Part shown: piece after piece, positions 1 through 7,291 of the stretch
How the letters are laid out: the number at the start of each line of letters is the position of its first letter
Position numbering within the stretch: position 1 is the first letter of the stretch
Origin: Emcibacteraceae bacterium
Lineage (GTDB): Bacteria; Pseudomonadota; Alphaproteobacteria; Sphingomonadales; Emcibacteraceae
Reading direction: 5' to 3'
Length of the DNA: 18,348 nt
Assembly: GCA_016763335.1 (NCBI GenBank)
Contig: JAESUD010000042.1
Span: 1-18,348, forward strand
The notes under the pieces: generated by a model
What the model saw: the letters and a program-made list of their open reading frames with translations, nothing else
Told to the model about the DNA's origin: nothing
Databases searched by the model: none
Translations under genes and position numbers: made by a program

Positions 1-1
1 C

Positions 2-667
2 TTTTTTGGTATTTATCCTTATCTTGCCATCGCAATAATGGTTGGTGTTACCATCATGCGTTATGACCGTGATCAATATACCTGGAAAGCAGACAGCAGT
101 CAGCTTTTGCGCTCAAAAGGTATGCGTATTGGCAGCAATCTTTTCCATATTGGCATAATTTTGTTGTTCTTTGGCCATTTAGTCGGCCTGTTAACTCCGG
201 AACCCGTATATCACCTTGTAATGACTGCTGGTGCTAAACAGCTTATGGCGATGATCGCAGGCGGTATATTTGGCAGCCTTTGTTTTGTCGGCCTTACCAT
301 GCTGCTCTATAGGCGCCTGTTTGATAAACGGATCAGGGCAACAAGTAAGTTTTCAGATATTGCCCTTTTGTTTGTGCTTTATATTCAGCTCATACTCGGC
401 CTTATAACAATTCCTTATTCAGCACAGCATCTTGATGGCTCATCGATGATTGCGCTTGCGAACTGGGCACAGCATATTGTGACATTCCGCAGCGGTGCTG
501 CTGACTTTATTGTTCATGAAGCATGGGTATTTAAGGCTCATCTCGTGCTCGGACTTACAATCTTCTTGTTTTTCCCGTTCACCCGATTAGTCCATATGCT
601 TAGCGCGCCGGTCAAATATCTGTTTAGAACAGGATATCAGATTGTTCGCCGCAGAGGAGGTGCATAA
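2..667 (+). CDS. narI: Respiratory nitrate reductase gamma subunit NarI (5' partial)
   Basis: Membrane cytochrome b subunit that takes electrons from quinol and passes them through two b hemes to the NarH/NarG subunits for nitrate reduction. The frame is open from base 2 and begins FFGIYPY, which in E. coli NarI lies just after the first few residues, so about seven codons are missing left of the window. The four heme ligands of the family are visible: a pair ten residues apart (H49 and H59, in NLFHIG and FFGHLVG) and a pair eighteen apart (H180 and H198, in FKAHLV and RLVHML), the same spacing as E. coli H56/H66 and H187/H205. About five hydrophobic segments are present. The conserved QYTW and GMRIGSNLFH blocks support the call. 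The gene overlaps the next one by a single base (TAATG), so it is the distal part of a nar operon whose narGHJ should lie to the left. Confidence 0.96.
   Translation, partial: FFGIYPYLAIAIMVGVTIMRYDRDQYTWKADSSQLLRSKGMRIGSNLFHIGIILLFFGHLVGLLTPEPVYHLVMTAGAKQLMAMIAGGIFGSLCFVGLTMLLYRRLFDKRIRATSKFSDIALLFVLYIQLILGLITIPYSAQHLDGSSMIALANWAQHIVTFRSGAADFIVHEAWVFKAHLVLGLTIFLFFPFTRLVHMLSAPVKYLFRTGYQIVRRRGGA
655..660 (+). promoter_or_regulatory. Strong ribosome binding site for the PpiC-like gene
   Basis: AGGAGG lies inside the 3' end of narI, six bases before the ATG at 667. A perfect Shine-Dalgarno in that place supports real translation of the short downstream gene, in the same operon as narI. Confidence 0.8.
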
Positions 668-1113
668 TGCCTGTTTTTATTGATACGCATGAAATTACAG
701 ACGATCAGGTGCATGATGAAATGCAGCATCATCCGGCACCATCACTTGAAGAAGCGCGCCGGGAAGCATCTCGCGCACTGATTATCAAACATCTGTTAAT
801 GGATGCCGCCATCGAGCGTAAGCTCGTTACGGCGGCGGAGGTTAATGATATGGACAATGACAAGGAAGAGCTGCTCATCGAAACACTTCTGGATCAGGTC
901 ATTCAAGTACCGAGTGCCGACGAAGACACCTGCCAACGTTATTATGATCAAAATACTGACCGTTTTAAAGACAAAACCAGCGGTGAAACACTGCCTTACA
1001 AAATGGTTAAGGCGCACATAAAAACATTTCTCGAAGACAAAGGTCATCAGGCGGCTTTTAATGCCTTCATCGATCGTCTGATGGATAAAGTAAATATCGT
1101 AGGTATGGTCTAA
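667..1113 (+). CDS. PpiC/SurA-like protein of the nar operon lacking the parvulin domain
   Basis: 148 residues. Nitrate reductase operons of many proteobacteria carry a PpiC-type peptidyl-prolyl isomerase after narI, usually close to 280 residues. This protein has the family's N-terminal chaperone-like helices: NGxxI-type start replaced by DTHEITDDQ, then EMQHHPAPSLEEARREASRA, and RYYDQNTDRFK at 91-101, the point where the parvulin domain normally begins. Instead of that domain, about eight residues later comes LPYKMVKAHIKTFLEDK (109-125) and a final helix ending NIVG, which resembles the extreme C-terminus of the full-length proteins. The catalytic HIL and GG-type parvulin motifs are absent. 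There is no signal peptide, so it is probably cytoplasmic. The start overlaps the narI stop and has AGGAGG six bases upstream. A maturation chaperone for nitrate reductase is a plausible role (inference); isomerase activity is not expected. Confidence 0.8.
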   Translation: MPVFIDTHEITDDQVHDEMQHHPAPSLEEARREASRALIIKHLLMDAAIERKLVTAAEVNDMDNDKEELLIETLLDQVIQVPSADEDTCQRYYDQNTDRFKDKTSGETLPYKMVKAHIKTFLEDKGHQAAFNAFIDRLMDKVNIVGMV

Positions 1114-1141
1114 ATTCCCAGCCAATAGCTACTGATATGAG

Positions 1142-1187
1142 TTGAGGAAATAGCATTTCTATTTTTATAGTTAAGTTATTTCCTCAA
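1142..1187. terminator. Inverted repeat between convergent genes, candidate terminator
   Basis: TTGAGGAAATA at 1142-1152 is exactly repeated in inverse orientation as TATTTCCTCAA at 1177-1187, with a 24-base AT-rich loop. It lies between the ends of the converging nar operon and carbonic anhydrase gene, and its right arm is within the last codons of the latter. A TTTT follows shortly after on the + strand, but there is no strong T run and the loop is long, so termination is likely but unproven. Confidence 0.45.
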
Positions 1188-1821
1188 ACTTTTCGGACTT
1201 CCAATCATATTCGCTTAAATTTCCACTTTTAATATCAAAATACCAACCATGAAGCTTTAAACTGCCTTTTTTTATGGCGTCTTTGATCCAAGGGAAACTG
1301 GCCAGATTATTTAAAGAAATAAGGATCGCCCGTTTTTCACAAATTGTAACTCTCGATGCTTTTGTCATTGAAACTTTTTCAAGTTCGGTAAAATCACTGG
1401 CCTCTTCAACAATTTTCATCCACGGCCTAATAAAACTATATCCTTGGGTTTCATCAGAAATCGACTGGTCCATCAATGCGCCGATACCACCGCAACCGCT
1501 ATGCCCCATAACGATAATATGTTCCACACGCAGGTGATTGACAGCAAATTCAATGGCCGCACTCGTACCGTGATAAGTCCCATCACCGTGCCCTTCTTCA
1601 AATGGCGGCACGACATTGGCCACATTCCTGATCATAAAAAGTTCGCCGAGCGCACTCCTAGTCAAAATCGCCGGATGAACCCGGCTATCACTACAAGCGA
1701 CCATCATAACCTTTGGATTCTGTTCTTTACCCGCCACCTTAAGCCATTCTTTATTATCTTCGCCTAAATAATTGGCGCGAAATTCCCTATAGCCTGAAAT
1801 TAACCGATCATATGCACTCAT
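1171..1821 (-). CDS. Beta-class carbonic anhydrase
   Basis: Zinc enzyme, 216 residues, interconverting CO2 and bicarbonate in the cytoplasm. The beta-class signature is complete: C43-S-D45-S-R47 gives a zinc ligand and the Asp/Arg dyad, and H107-S-G-C110-G-G gives the other two ligands. Other family blocks seen are RNVANVVPP (65-73) and EFAVNHLRV (91-99). Length is normal. The ATG at 1821 has AAGGAT about 13 bases upstream, a slightly long spacing. The gene points away from the desaturase at 1951, and the region between them carries a FixK/FNR-type box, so a link to low-oxygen growth is possible. It resembles the can/cynT group, but no cyanase gene is visible, so I give no symbol. Confidence 0.95.
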   Translation of the reverse strand: MSAYDRLISGYREFRANYLGEDNKEWLKVAGKEQNPKVMMVACSDSRVHPAILTRSALGELFMIRNVANVVPPFEEGHGDGTYHGTSAAIEFAVNHLRVEHIIVMGHSGCGGIGALMDQSISDETQGYSFIRPWMKIVEEASDFTELEKVSMTKASRVTICEKRAILISLNNLASFPWIKDAIKKGSLKLHGWYFDIKSGNLSEYDWKSEKFEEIT

Positions 1822-1879
1822 AATTCTGTCTTTTATCCTTTGTTTTTTTCACTTTAAAGTAAAATTTTGTAAATGAATA

Positions 1880-1893
1880 TTGATTTGTGTCAA
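1880..1893. promoter_or_regulatory. FixK/FNR-type operator between divergent genes
   Basis: TTGATTTGTGTCAA matches TTGAY-N4-RTCAA, the site bound by FixK, FNR, Anr and Dnr regulators in proteobacteria. It sits almost midway in the divergent region: 58 bases from the carbonic anhydrase start and 57 from the desaturase start. A TATGAT at 1910-1915 could be a -10 for the desaturase; its distance to the box is a few bases shorter than the classic -41.5 arrangement. TACTTT on the other strand (1861-1856) could serve the anhydrase. The motif match is direct; regulation is inferred. Confidence 0.55.
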
Positions 1894-1950
1894 AAACAAA
1901 CATAGAGAGTATGATAGACAAGCGTTTGAAATGCTTATTTGGAGATTAAA

Positions 1951-2994
1951 ATGCCCGCACCAGAAAATAGCCAAAACTTCCCCCTCAAGGAAGCGCGTAG
2001 CTTAGTCGCCCATCTGATGGTGCGCAAAGCTCATATTTACTGGCTTGATCTATTGCTTAACTTAGGCCTTGGCTGGGGCGGGTTTTATCTTGTCGTTGTC
2101 ACTCCCGCATTTACAGTTCTGAGCATTACCGCTTTTATTGTTTCGGCATTTTCCCTATATCGTGTGGCGATTTTTGTTCATGAAATTGTTCATATGAAAA
2201 AAGGTACGTTCCGAATATTTATAATTTTCTGGAATTTGGTTGGGGGAATGCCTTTGCTTATTCCGTCGTTTACCTATTACGGGGTTCATAATGATCATCA
2301 TAAACGCGACACTTACGGCACTACAGAAGACGGCGAATATTTACCGTTTGGCGCAGAAGAAGGCTGGAAAATTATTGCTTATGTGTTTTTATCGCTGCTT
2401 TTACCGCTACTTTTCCTGTTGCGCTTTGCACTTTTAACCCCGCTAACATGGTTTAATAAAAATCTTGCGAATTATGTCTGGGAGCGTGCATCATCGCTTA
2501 CGATTGATCTTAATTACCGCAGGCCACCGCCAACCAAACTAGACGGCAAATATTGGGGCCTTCAGGAACTTGGTGCTTGTGCTTATGCATGGATAGCAAT
2601 CACCCTGATTTATCTGGATATTCTACCGCTTAAATTTGCCATCGTTTGGTATCTTGTCACTGTGCTGGTTTTTACTATGAATAGCCTAAGAACACTTGGG
2701 GCCCATGCTTATCGTAACCCGGGTGATGTTAAAATGACCGTTGCCGATCAGTTTCTCGATAGCATCGATGTAACCGGCGGAATTCTTTCACCCTTCTGGG
2801 CGCCAGTTGGCCTCCGGTACCACGCAACCCATCATTTGTTCCCACAAATGCCCTATCATTCACTAGGTACTGCACATGATTTGCTGGTTAAAGATCTTTC
2901 AAATAATGAGCTTTACCTAACGACGACGCGCAAAACATTGTGGCATGCGCTGGCAACATTATGGGAAGATTCTAAACTTAGCCAACGGAACTAG
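1951..2994 (+). CDS. Membrane fatty acid desaturase
   Basis: Integral membrane di-iron enzyme of the fatty acid desaturase type 1 family, 347 residues, which would introduce a double bond (or hydroxyl) into acyl chains using O2. The histidine boxes are visible: H77-E-I-V-H81, H113-N-D-H116-H117 and H291-A-T-H294-H295, with an extra candidate ligand at H252 in LGAHAY. Hydrophobic segments lie at about 30-60, 60-80, 90-110, 143-165 and 212-245. I chose the ATG at 1951 because GGAG at 1941-1944 is six bases upstream; a TTG four codons earlier would overlap that site. Substrate and position of attack cannot be read from the sequence; a phospholipid or lipid-modifying desaturase is possible. The last 17 bases overlap the end of the converging NhaC-family gene. 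Confidence 0.92.
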   Translation: MPAPENSQNFPLKEARSLVAHLMVRKAHIYWLDLLLNLGLGWGGFYLVVVTPAFTVLSITAFIVSAFSLYRVAIFVHEIVHMKKGTFRIFIIFWNLVGGMPLLIPSFTYYGVHNDHHKRDTYGTTEDGEYLPFGAEEGWKIIAYVFLSLLLPLLFLLRFALLTPLTWFNKNLANYVWERASSLTIDLNYRRPPPTKLDGKYWGLQELGACAYAWIAITLIYLDILPLKFAIVWYLVTVLVFTMNSLRTLGAHAYRNPGDVKMTVADQFLDSIDVTGGILSPFWAPVGLRYHATHHLFPQMPYHSLGTAHDLLVKDLSNNELYLTTTRKTLWHALATLWEDSKLSQRN

Positions 2995-4498
2995 TATTGT
3001 GAATTTTTACGCCGGCAACTTTATTTAACAGATATAATCCAACCCCGAGCAGAACCATGCCCGGAATAAACACAAAACTGCTCTCCGTTAGCCCCGCAAC
3101 GATATAACACACCACACAAATTGAGCCGTTAAAAAGCTCATACGGTAACTGTGTGCGTACATGATCGAACTGGCTACAACCCGCGCCGGACGCTGATAAA
3201 ATTGTTGTATCCGATATGGGCGAGCAATGATCGCCAAACATCCCGCCAGAAAGAACAGCACCAATACAAACATGCATCGGCGCGCCAAGGGCGTGCGCCA
3301 CCGCAATAATCAACGGCATCATGATGGCATATGTCCCCCATGATGACCCCGTGGCAAAAGACATAACAGCACCGAATAGAAACGCCAAAAGCGGTACTAA
3401 AAATGGTGCAAAATTCCCTTCGGCCAGTGAAATAATAAATTGGGCCGTACCAAGGTTTTTACCAACTGCACTCAATGACCATGCTAATACTAGAATAATC
3501 AAAATACTGGTCATTTTGCTTATGCCACCAAGGTAAATAATCATGCTTTCCTTAAAGTTTTTAACCCCATAAAGCATAAGCAATGCAATTAACGTCATGG
3601 AAGAATAAAAATAAGCGCTCGATAATGCGCCGCGAAAAGCAAGAGACGGAACAGGGTTTAACGGAAATCCAAGCGGTGCCAGTAAAAAGAGTAATACACC
3701 CAGCATCACCAAAAGAGGCAACCAGACAAAAATAGCTTTTGCTTTTGGGTGTGTCATATTTTCTGAAAGCTCAAGGCCGCTATCATCTTCCAAGGTTATT
3801 CCTTGCTGTGCCTTCTGCTCGGCGCGCGCCATCGGGCCAAACTCATACCCTGATATGGCCACAAGCGGCACCATCAATATGGCAAATATAGAATAAAACT
3901 GAAACGGGATGGCGGCGACAAACGCATCAAAGCTATTTTCGGTTAAGCCCAATTCTAAAAACTGCGATTCAATCAACGCCATTGCATAAACCCCCCAGCC
4001 AATAAACGGCACCAGAACCGCTACCGGGGACGCGGTCGTATCAATGATCCATGCCAACTTGACCCGCGATATTTTAAGTTTGTCTGTTATCGGGCGATAT
4101 ATAGGCCCGACAATCAGCGGCGTACCAAGATCGGAAAAGAATATCATAATCCCCGTCAACCATGTGGCGATCTGCGCTTTAAAGCGATTTGTAATGATGT
4201 GGGTCATGGTGGTGGCAAACGCCACCGCACCGCCGGATTTTTCCATTAGTGCCACAAGCCCGCCAATGAAACACATCAGCACAAGCATACCAGACTGGCT
4301 TGGCGATAACATCTGCGGTACAAAATAATCAGATACCATTAAACTAACGGTCATGATCGGATCAAAACCATTTAAAATTACCACACCTGTAAAAACGCCG
4401 CTAAAAAGCCCAATAATTACATTTTGGCTCCATACGGCGATCGCTAAAGTCAATATAATCGGTATGATGGAAATAAATCCATAATCTGCTGCTTCCAA
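2978..4498 (-). CDS. NhaC-family Na+/H+ antiporter-like transporter (first copy)
   Basis: Polytopic inner-membrane carrier of 506 residues in the NhaC (ion transporter) family. Family blocks include FFSDLGTPLIVGP (120-132), IIDTTASPVAVLVP (151-164), FATGSSWGT (381-389) and GDHCSPISDTT (422-432), with acidic residues D123 and D153 in membrane segments. Members exchange sodium and protons, or couple sodium to organic anions (MleN does malate/lactate). The start is TTG at 4498, supported by a perfect AGGAGG six bases upstream on the minus strand; no in-frame ATG is nearby. It is divergent from the deacylase gene at 4589, ninety bases away, and its 3' end overlaps the desaturase by 17 bases. The neighbouring peptide and amine catabolic genes suggest amino acid or amine transport, but this is inference. 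Confidence 0.9.
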   Translation of the reverse strand: MEAADYGFISIIPIILTLAIAVWSQNVIIGLFSGVFTGVVILNGFDPIMTVSLMVSDYFVPQMLSPSQSGMLVLMCFIGGLVALMEKSGGAVAFATTMTHIITNRFKAQIATWLTGIMIFFSDLGTPLIVGPIYRPITDKLKISRVKLAWIIDTTASPVAVLVPFIGWGVYAMALIESQFLELGLTENSFDAFVAAIPFQFYSIFAILMVPLVAISGYEFGPMARAEQKAQQGITLEDDSGLELSENMTHPKAKAIFVWLPLLVMLGVLLFLLAPLGFPLNPVPSLAFRGALSSAYFYSSMTLIALLMLYGVKNFKESMIIYLGGISKMTSILIILVLAWSLSAVGKNLGTAQFIISLAEGNFAPFLVPLLAFLFGAVMSFATGSSWGTYAIMMPLIIAVAHALGAPMHVCIGAVLSGGMFGDHCSPISDTTILSASGAGCSQFDHVRTQLPYELFNGSICVVCYIVAGLTESSFVFIPGMVLLGVGLYLLNKVAGVKIHNTSSVG

Positions 4499-4588
4499 CC
4501 CTTCCCTCCTGTGTTATTTAGCTTATAGTAACGCAATAAAGAAATTTAGAAACAATAAATTTGTGCAAAAAATACGGGAGCAAAATTA

Positions 4589-5767
4589 ATGAACAGATTA
4601 GTTAAACTGTTTAGCGTGCTGGGAATTATAATTATTGGTGCTTGCTCAAAAGACGAGCAAACATCTGGTCCAGACTATAACATCACCTATGATTTACATA
4701 TTGCTGGCGGAACCATTGTTGATGGTTCAGGCGAGGCTTCATTTGCCGGGGACATATTGGTAAGTGGTGATAAAATCGCCTATGTCGGTGCCGTTAATGC
4801 CTCAAAAATACAAGCAAATCAAACGATTGACGCCACTGGAAAAGTTGTCTCACCCGGTTTTATTGACGCCCATTCCCACGGTGACCCTTTGCAAGCAAAC
4901 AATGATCTTTTAAGAAACTTTCTGCGTCAAGGCATTACCACTGTCGTTTTAGGTCAAGACGGCACAAATCCCGGATATTTTCCAAGTGACGGCCCAGAAC
5001 GGGATTTAGGATCTTTTAGCAAATGGATTGAACGGGTAAATCAGCAAGGCACTGGCCCTAATGTCGCAACACTTGTTGGACACGGCACGATTAGACGACT
5101 TTCTGGTGGTGGCGAAAAGGATAGAGTGACCTCAGAAGAACAAGTTAAAATGGAACAATTGTTAATTGACGCCATGAAGGCAGGCGCATATGGCTTAAAC
5201 ACTGGACTTGAGTATGTACCGGGCCGTTATGCAGACGCCGAAGAAATGGCGGGCTTGGCCATGGTTGTTGGTGCCAATGACGGTCTTATATCAAGCCATG
5301 TCAGAAACGAAGATGATGATATTGTTCACCAATCAATCGCGGAACTTCTCGAGCAGGGAAAATACGCCCGGGTCAACGCGTCTCATATTAAAGTTGTCTA
5401 CGGCAAAACCCGCGCGCAAGGTGACGCCGTTTTAAAACAACTTCGTGATGCTCGCGCCGAAGGTATTCAAGTCACAGCCGATGTCTACCCCTACCTCGCC
5501 AGCTTTGGTGATATGAGCTATCTTTATCCCGAATGGGCCAAACGTGAAGGTGAATTTAACGATGCCGCCATCAATCGCCGTGAAGAATTTGAAGAATTCC
5601 TGCGCGCTAAAATCATTCGCCGCAACGGCCCCGGCGCCATCCTTATTTCAAACGGAGAATATTCCGGCAAGACACTGGCAGAAATTGTTGCCATTACCGG
5701 AAAAACACCCGAAGCGCAGATCATTGATTTGGACATAATGGCCCGGCAACCGCCCATTTCATTATGA
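4589..5767 (+). CDS. N-acyl-D-amino-acid deacylase family lipoprotein, N-terminal part (frameshifted)
   Basis: First 392 codons of an amidohydrolase that normally spans about 500 residues; the remainder is encoded at 5764-6174 in another frame. Family members hydrolyse N-acyl-D-amino acids to a D-amino acid and a fatty or acetyl acid. A lipobox IGAC gives lipidation at C19, so the product should be exported and membrane-anchored. Metal-site elements: H95-S-H97 in FIDAHSHGD, H237 in SSHVRNED and H266 in NASHIK. At the site of the bridging cysteine of classic D-aminoacylases this protein has LGQDG (121-125). The ATG has CGGGAG eight bases upstream. The coding frame breaks between about 5728 and 5752, and the ORF then ends in a non-homologous tail before TGA. 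It is the first gene of a likely operon with the C-terminal piece and the S9 hydrolase. Confidence 0.85.
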   Translation: MNRLVKLFSVLGIIIIGACSKDEQTSGPDYNITYDLHIAGGTIVDGSGEASFAGDILVSGDKIAYVGAVNASKIQANQTIDATGKVVSPGFIDAHSHGDPLQANNDLLRNFLRQGITTVVLGQDGTNPGYFPSDGPERDLGSFSKWIERVNQQGTGPNVATLVGHGTIRRLSGGGEKDRVTSEEQVKMEQLLIDAMKAGAYGLNTGLEYVPGRYADAEEMAGLAMVVGANDGLISSHVRNEDDDIVHQSIAELLEQGKYARVNASHIKVVYGKTRAQGDAVLKQLRDARAEGIQVTADVYPYLASFGDMSYLYPEWAKREGEFNDAAINRREEFEEFLRAKIIRRNGPGAILISNGEYSGKTLAEIVAITGKTPEAQIIDLDIMARQPPISL

Positions 5768-6174
5768 CCAAAGAAACACAGGACGCTTTCATAACCGCCC
5801 CTGATGTTTCCATATCAACGGACGGCAGCCCGACCATGCGCCACCCCCGTTCATTCGGATCATTTCCAAAAGTAATCGAGGAATATGTGGTGCGTGACAA
5901 GCTTATGACGATAGAGATGACCATTAATAAAATGACCGGTCAAACCGCCAATATATTTGACATTCTGACCCGTGGTTTGCTTAAGCCGGGAATGGGCGCT
6001 GATATCCTGGTCATAGATCTTGAAAATGTAAAAGCCAATACCACATGGACCGATATATATGCAGAACCCACAGGTTTTGATTATGTTATCGTCAATGGTC
6101 ATATCACAGACACCACAGCAAAATCGTCCGAGCCAACTTTTGGTCGCGTGCTACTTAAACATATGGGGGACTAA
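5764..6174 (+). CDS. N-acyl-D-amino-acid deacylase family, C-terminal part (frameshifted)
   Basis: 136 residues holding the end of the amidohydrolase that begins at 4589. It contains ISTDGSP, with the catalytic Asp of the family, followed by RHPRSFGSFPKV, and the closing beta-sandwich block RGLLKPGMGADILVIDLENV and VIVNGHITD, all typical of the C-terminus of D-aminoacylases. Homologous sequence continues upstream of its ATG (TAHFIM, read from 5749), so the ATG at 5764 is an internal Met of the ancestral gene rather than a true start. One lost base, most simply in the G/C-rich stretch 5740-5746, would explain the break. The stop of the upstream part and this ATG overlap as ATGA, so coupled reinitiation could in principle yield a separate fragment. 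Either a recent pseudogene, a sequencing error, or a split gene. Confidence 0.82.
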   Translation: MTKETQDAFITAPDVSISTDGSPTMRHPRSFGSFPKVIEEYVVRDKLMTIEMTINKMTGQTANIFDILTRGLLKPGMGADILVIDLENVKANTTWTDIYAEPTGFDYVIVNGHITDTTAKSSEPTFGRVLLKHMGD

Positions 6175-6178
6175 GACA

Positions 6179-7291
6179 TTGATAAAACATGCCTTTATAT
6201 TATTAGCCGTCATGACGTCATTTATTATGACGGGCGTAAGTCATGCCAATGATGCCGACGATTTAAAAGAACAAATCGCAGACCTTAAAGACCAGATCAG
6301 CAATATGCGTCATTCTTTTTCATCATTAAGCAAAGGCATATCGGACATTATGATGCACAACATTATGGGTGACGTTGCCTATATAGAAAAAGTGCGATTA
6401 ACCGGCCCGGCCGTTGGTAAAAAACACAAGTTTTCCGGTGACGGCGAACAAAACCCGCTTTCACTAACCAACCCGTTAAAATTCACCGCCTATATCTTTT
6501 TCCCCAAGGATATTGACCCGGATAAAAAATACCCGCTTTTGGTTTTCCCTCATCAGGGGGTCCATGCAAGCTTTAATGTTGAAAATGGTCAGCTATACCG
6601 CGAACTGATCGCTCAGCAATATATTATCATTGCCCCCGATTACCGCGGCAGCACCGGATACGGCAGAAAATTTTATGAAAGCATTGATTACGGCGGCAAA
6701 GAAATTGCCGACATTAAAGCCGCCCGTGATTACATGGTGGAAAATTACGCAGTCGTTGATCAAAACCGCGTTGGCATTATGGGGCATAGCCATGGCGGGT
6801 TGATCACCCTAATGAATTTATTTGAATATCCTGACGCGTATAAAGTTGGCTTTGCCGATGTTCCTGTTAGTGACCTTGTCGCAAGAATGGGTTATAAAAC
6901 CCAAGGATACCGCGAGCTTTATGAAACAGAATATCATATTGGTGAGAGCGCATTTGAAAATCATGATGCCTATATCGAACGTTCCCCCGCGTGGAACACT
7001 CACAAACTTGAAACACCGTTAATGGTTTACGGTAATACCAATGATGATGATGTGAATATTCTTGAAATTCGCCATCTGATTAAATCATTAAAGGCCGACG
7101 GCAAAGACTTTACCTATAAGGAATTTGAAAATATTCCCGGCGGGCACAACTTTGCTCGCATGGACCACAAAGTCGCGCGGCAAGCCAGATTTGATATTTA
7201 TAAATTCCTCGGTGGTTATCTATCACCAGAAAAACCGTTTAAAAATATCAAAGAAATGGAAAAAACTTCTTATAAGTTTGTTTCCAGATAA
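6179..7291 (+). CDS. Exported S9-type prolyl oligopeptidase-like serine hydrolase
   Basis: 370 residues with an alpha/beta-hydrolase fold similar to the catalytic domain of S9 peptidases (dipeptidyl or acylaminoacyl peptidases), without the usual N-terminal beta-propeller. The triad can be placed as S204 in GHSHGG, D290 or D291 in TNDDDVN and H323 in GGHNF; YRGSTGYGRKF (155-165) is the typical S9 block. Residues 1-23 form a signal peptide ending SHA, followed by a short charged, coiled-coil-like stretch (28-50), so it is probably periplasmic. I chose TTG at 6179: GGGGGA at 6165-6170 is eight bases before it and the signal peptide starts right there, whereas the ATG at 6059 would put 40 unrelated residues in front. 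The gap to the previous stop is four bases, so it is probably co-transcribed with the deacylase. Peptidase or esterase activity on acylated peptides are both possible. Confidence 0.85.
   Translation: MIKHAFILLAVMTSFIMTGVSHANDADDLKEQIADLKDQISNMRHSFSSLSKGISDIMMHNIMGDVAYIEKVRLTGPAVGKKHKFSGDGEQNPLSLTNPLKFTAYIFFPKDIDPDKKYPLLVFPHQGVHASFNVENGQLYRELIAQQYIIIAPDYRGSTGYGRKFYESIDYGGKEIADIKAARDYMVENYAVVDQNRVGIMGHSHGGLITLMNLFEYPDAYKVGFADVPVSDLVARMGYKTQGYRELYETEYHIGESAFENHDAYIERSPAWNTHKLETPLMVYGNTNDDDVNILEIRHLIKSLKADGKDFTYKEFENIPGGHNFARMDHKVARQARFDIYKFLGGYLSPEKPFKNIKEMEKTSYKFVSR

Noticed and set aside
1274..1767. Plus-strand open frames opposite the carbonic anhydrase
   Set aside because: They lie entirely within a clear enzyme gene on the other strand and show no family features.
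5697..5727. A-rich slippery-looking sequence before the deacylase frame change, as a programmed -1 site
   Set aside because: The codons read GGA AAA ACA, which is not a canonical heptamer, and slipping -1 there meets a TGA at 5725 before the homologous region. The frame change must be later.
6059..6178. Upstream extension of the S9-type hydrolase from an ATG at 6059
   Set aside because: It would overlap the deacylase end by over 100 bases and place 40 unrelated residues before a clear signal peptide; the TTG at 6179 has a good ribosome site.
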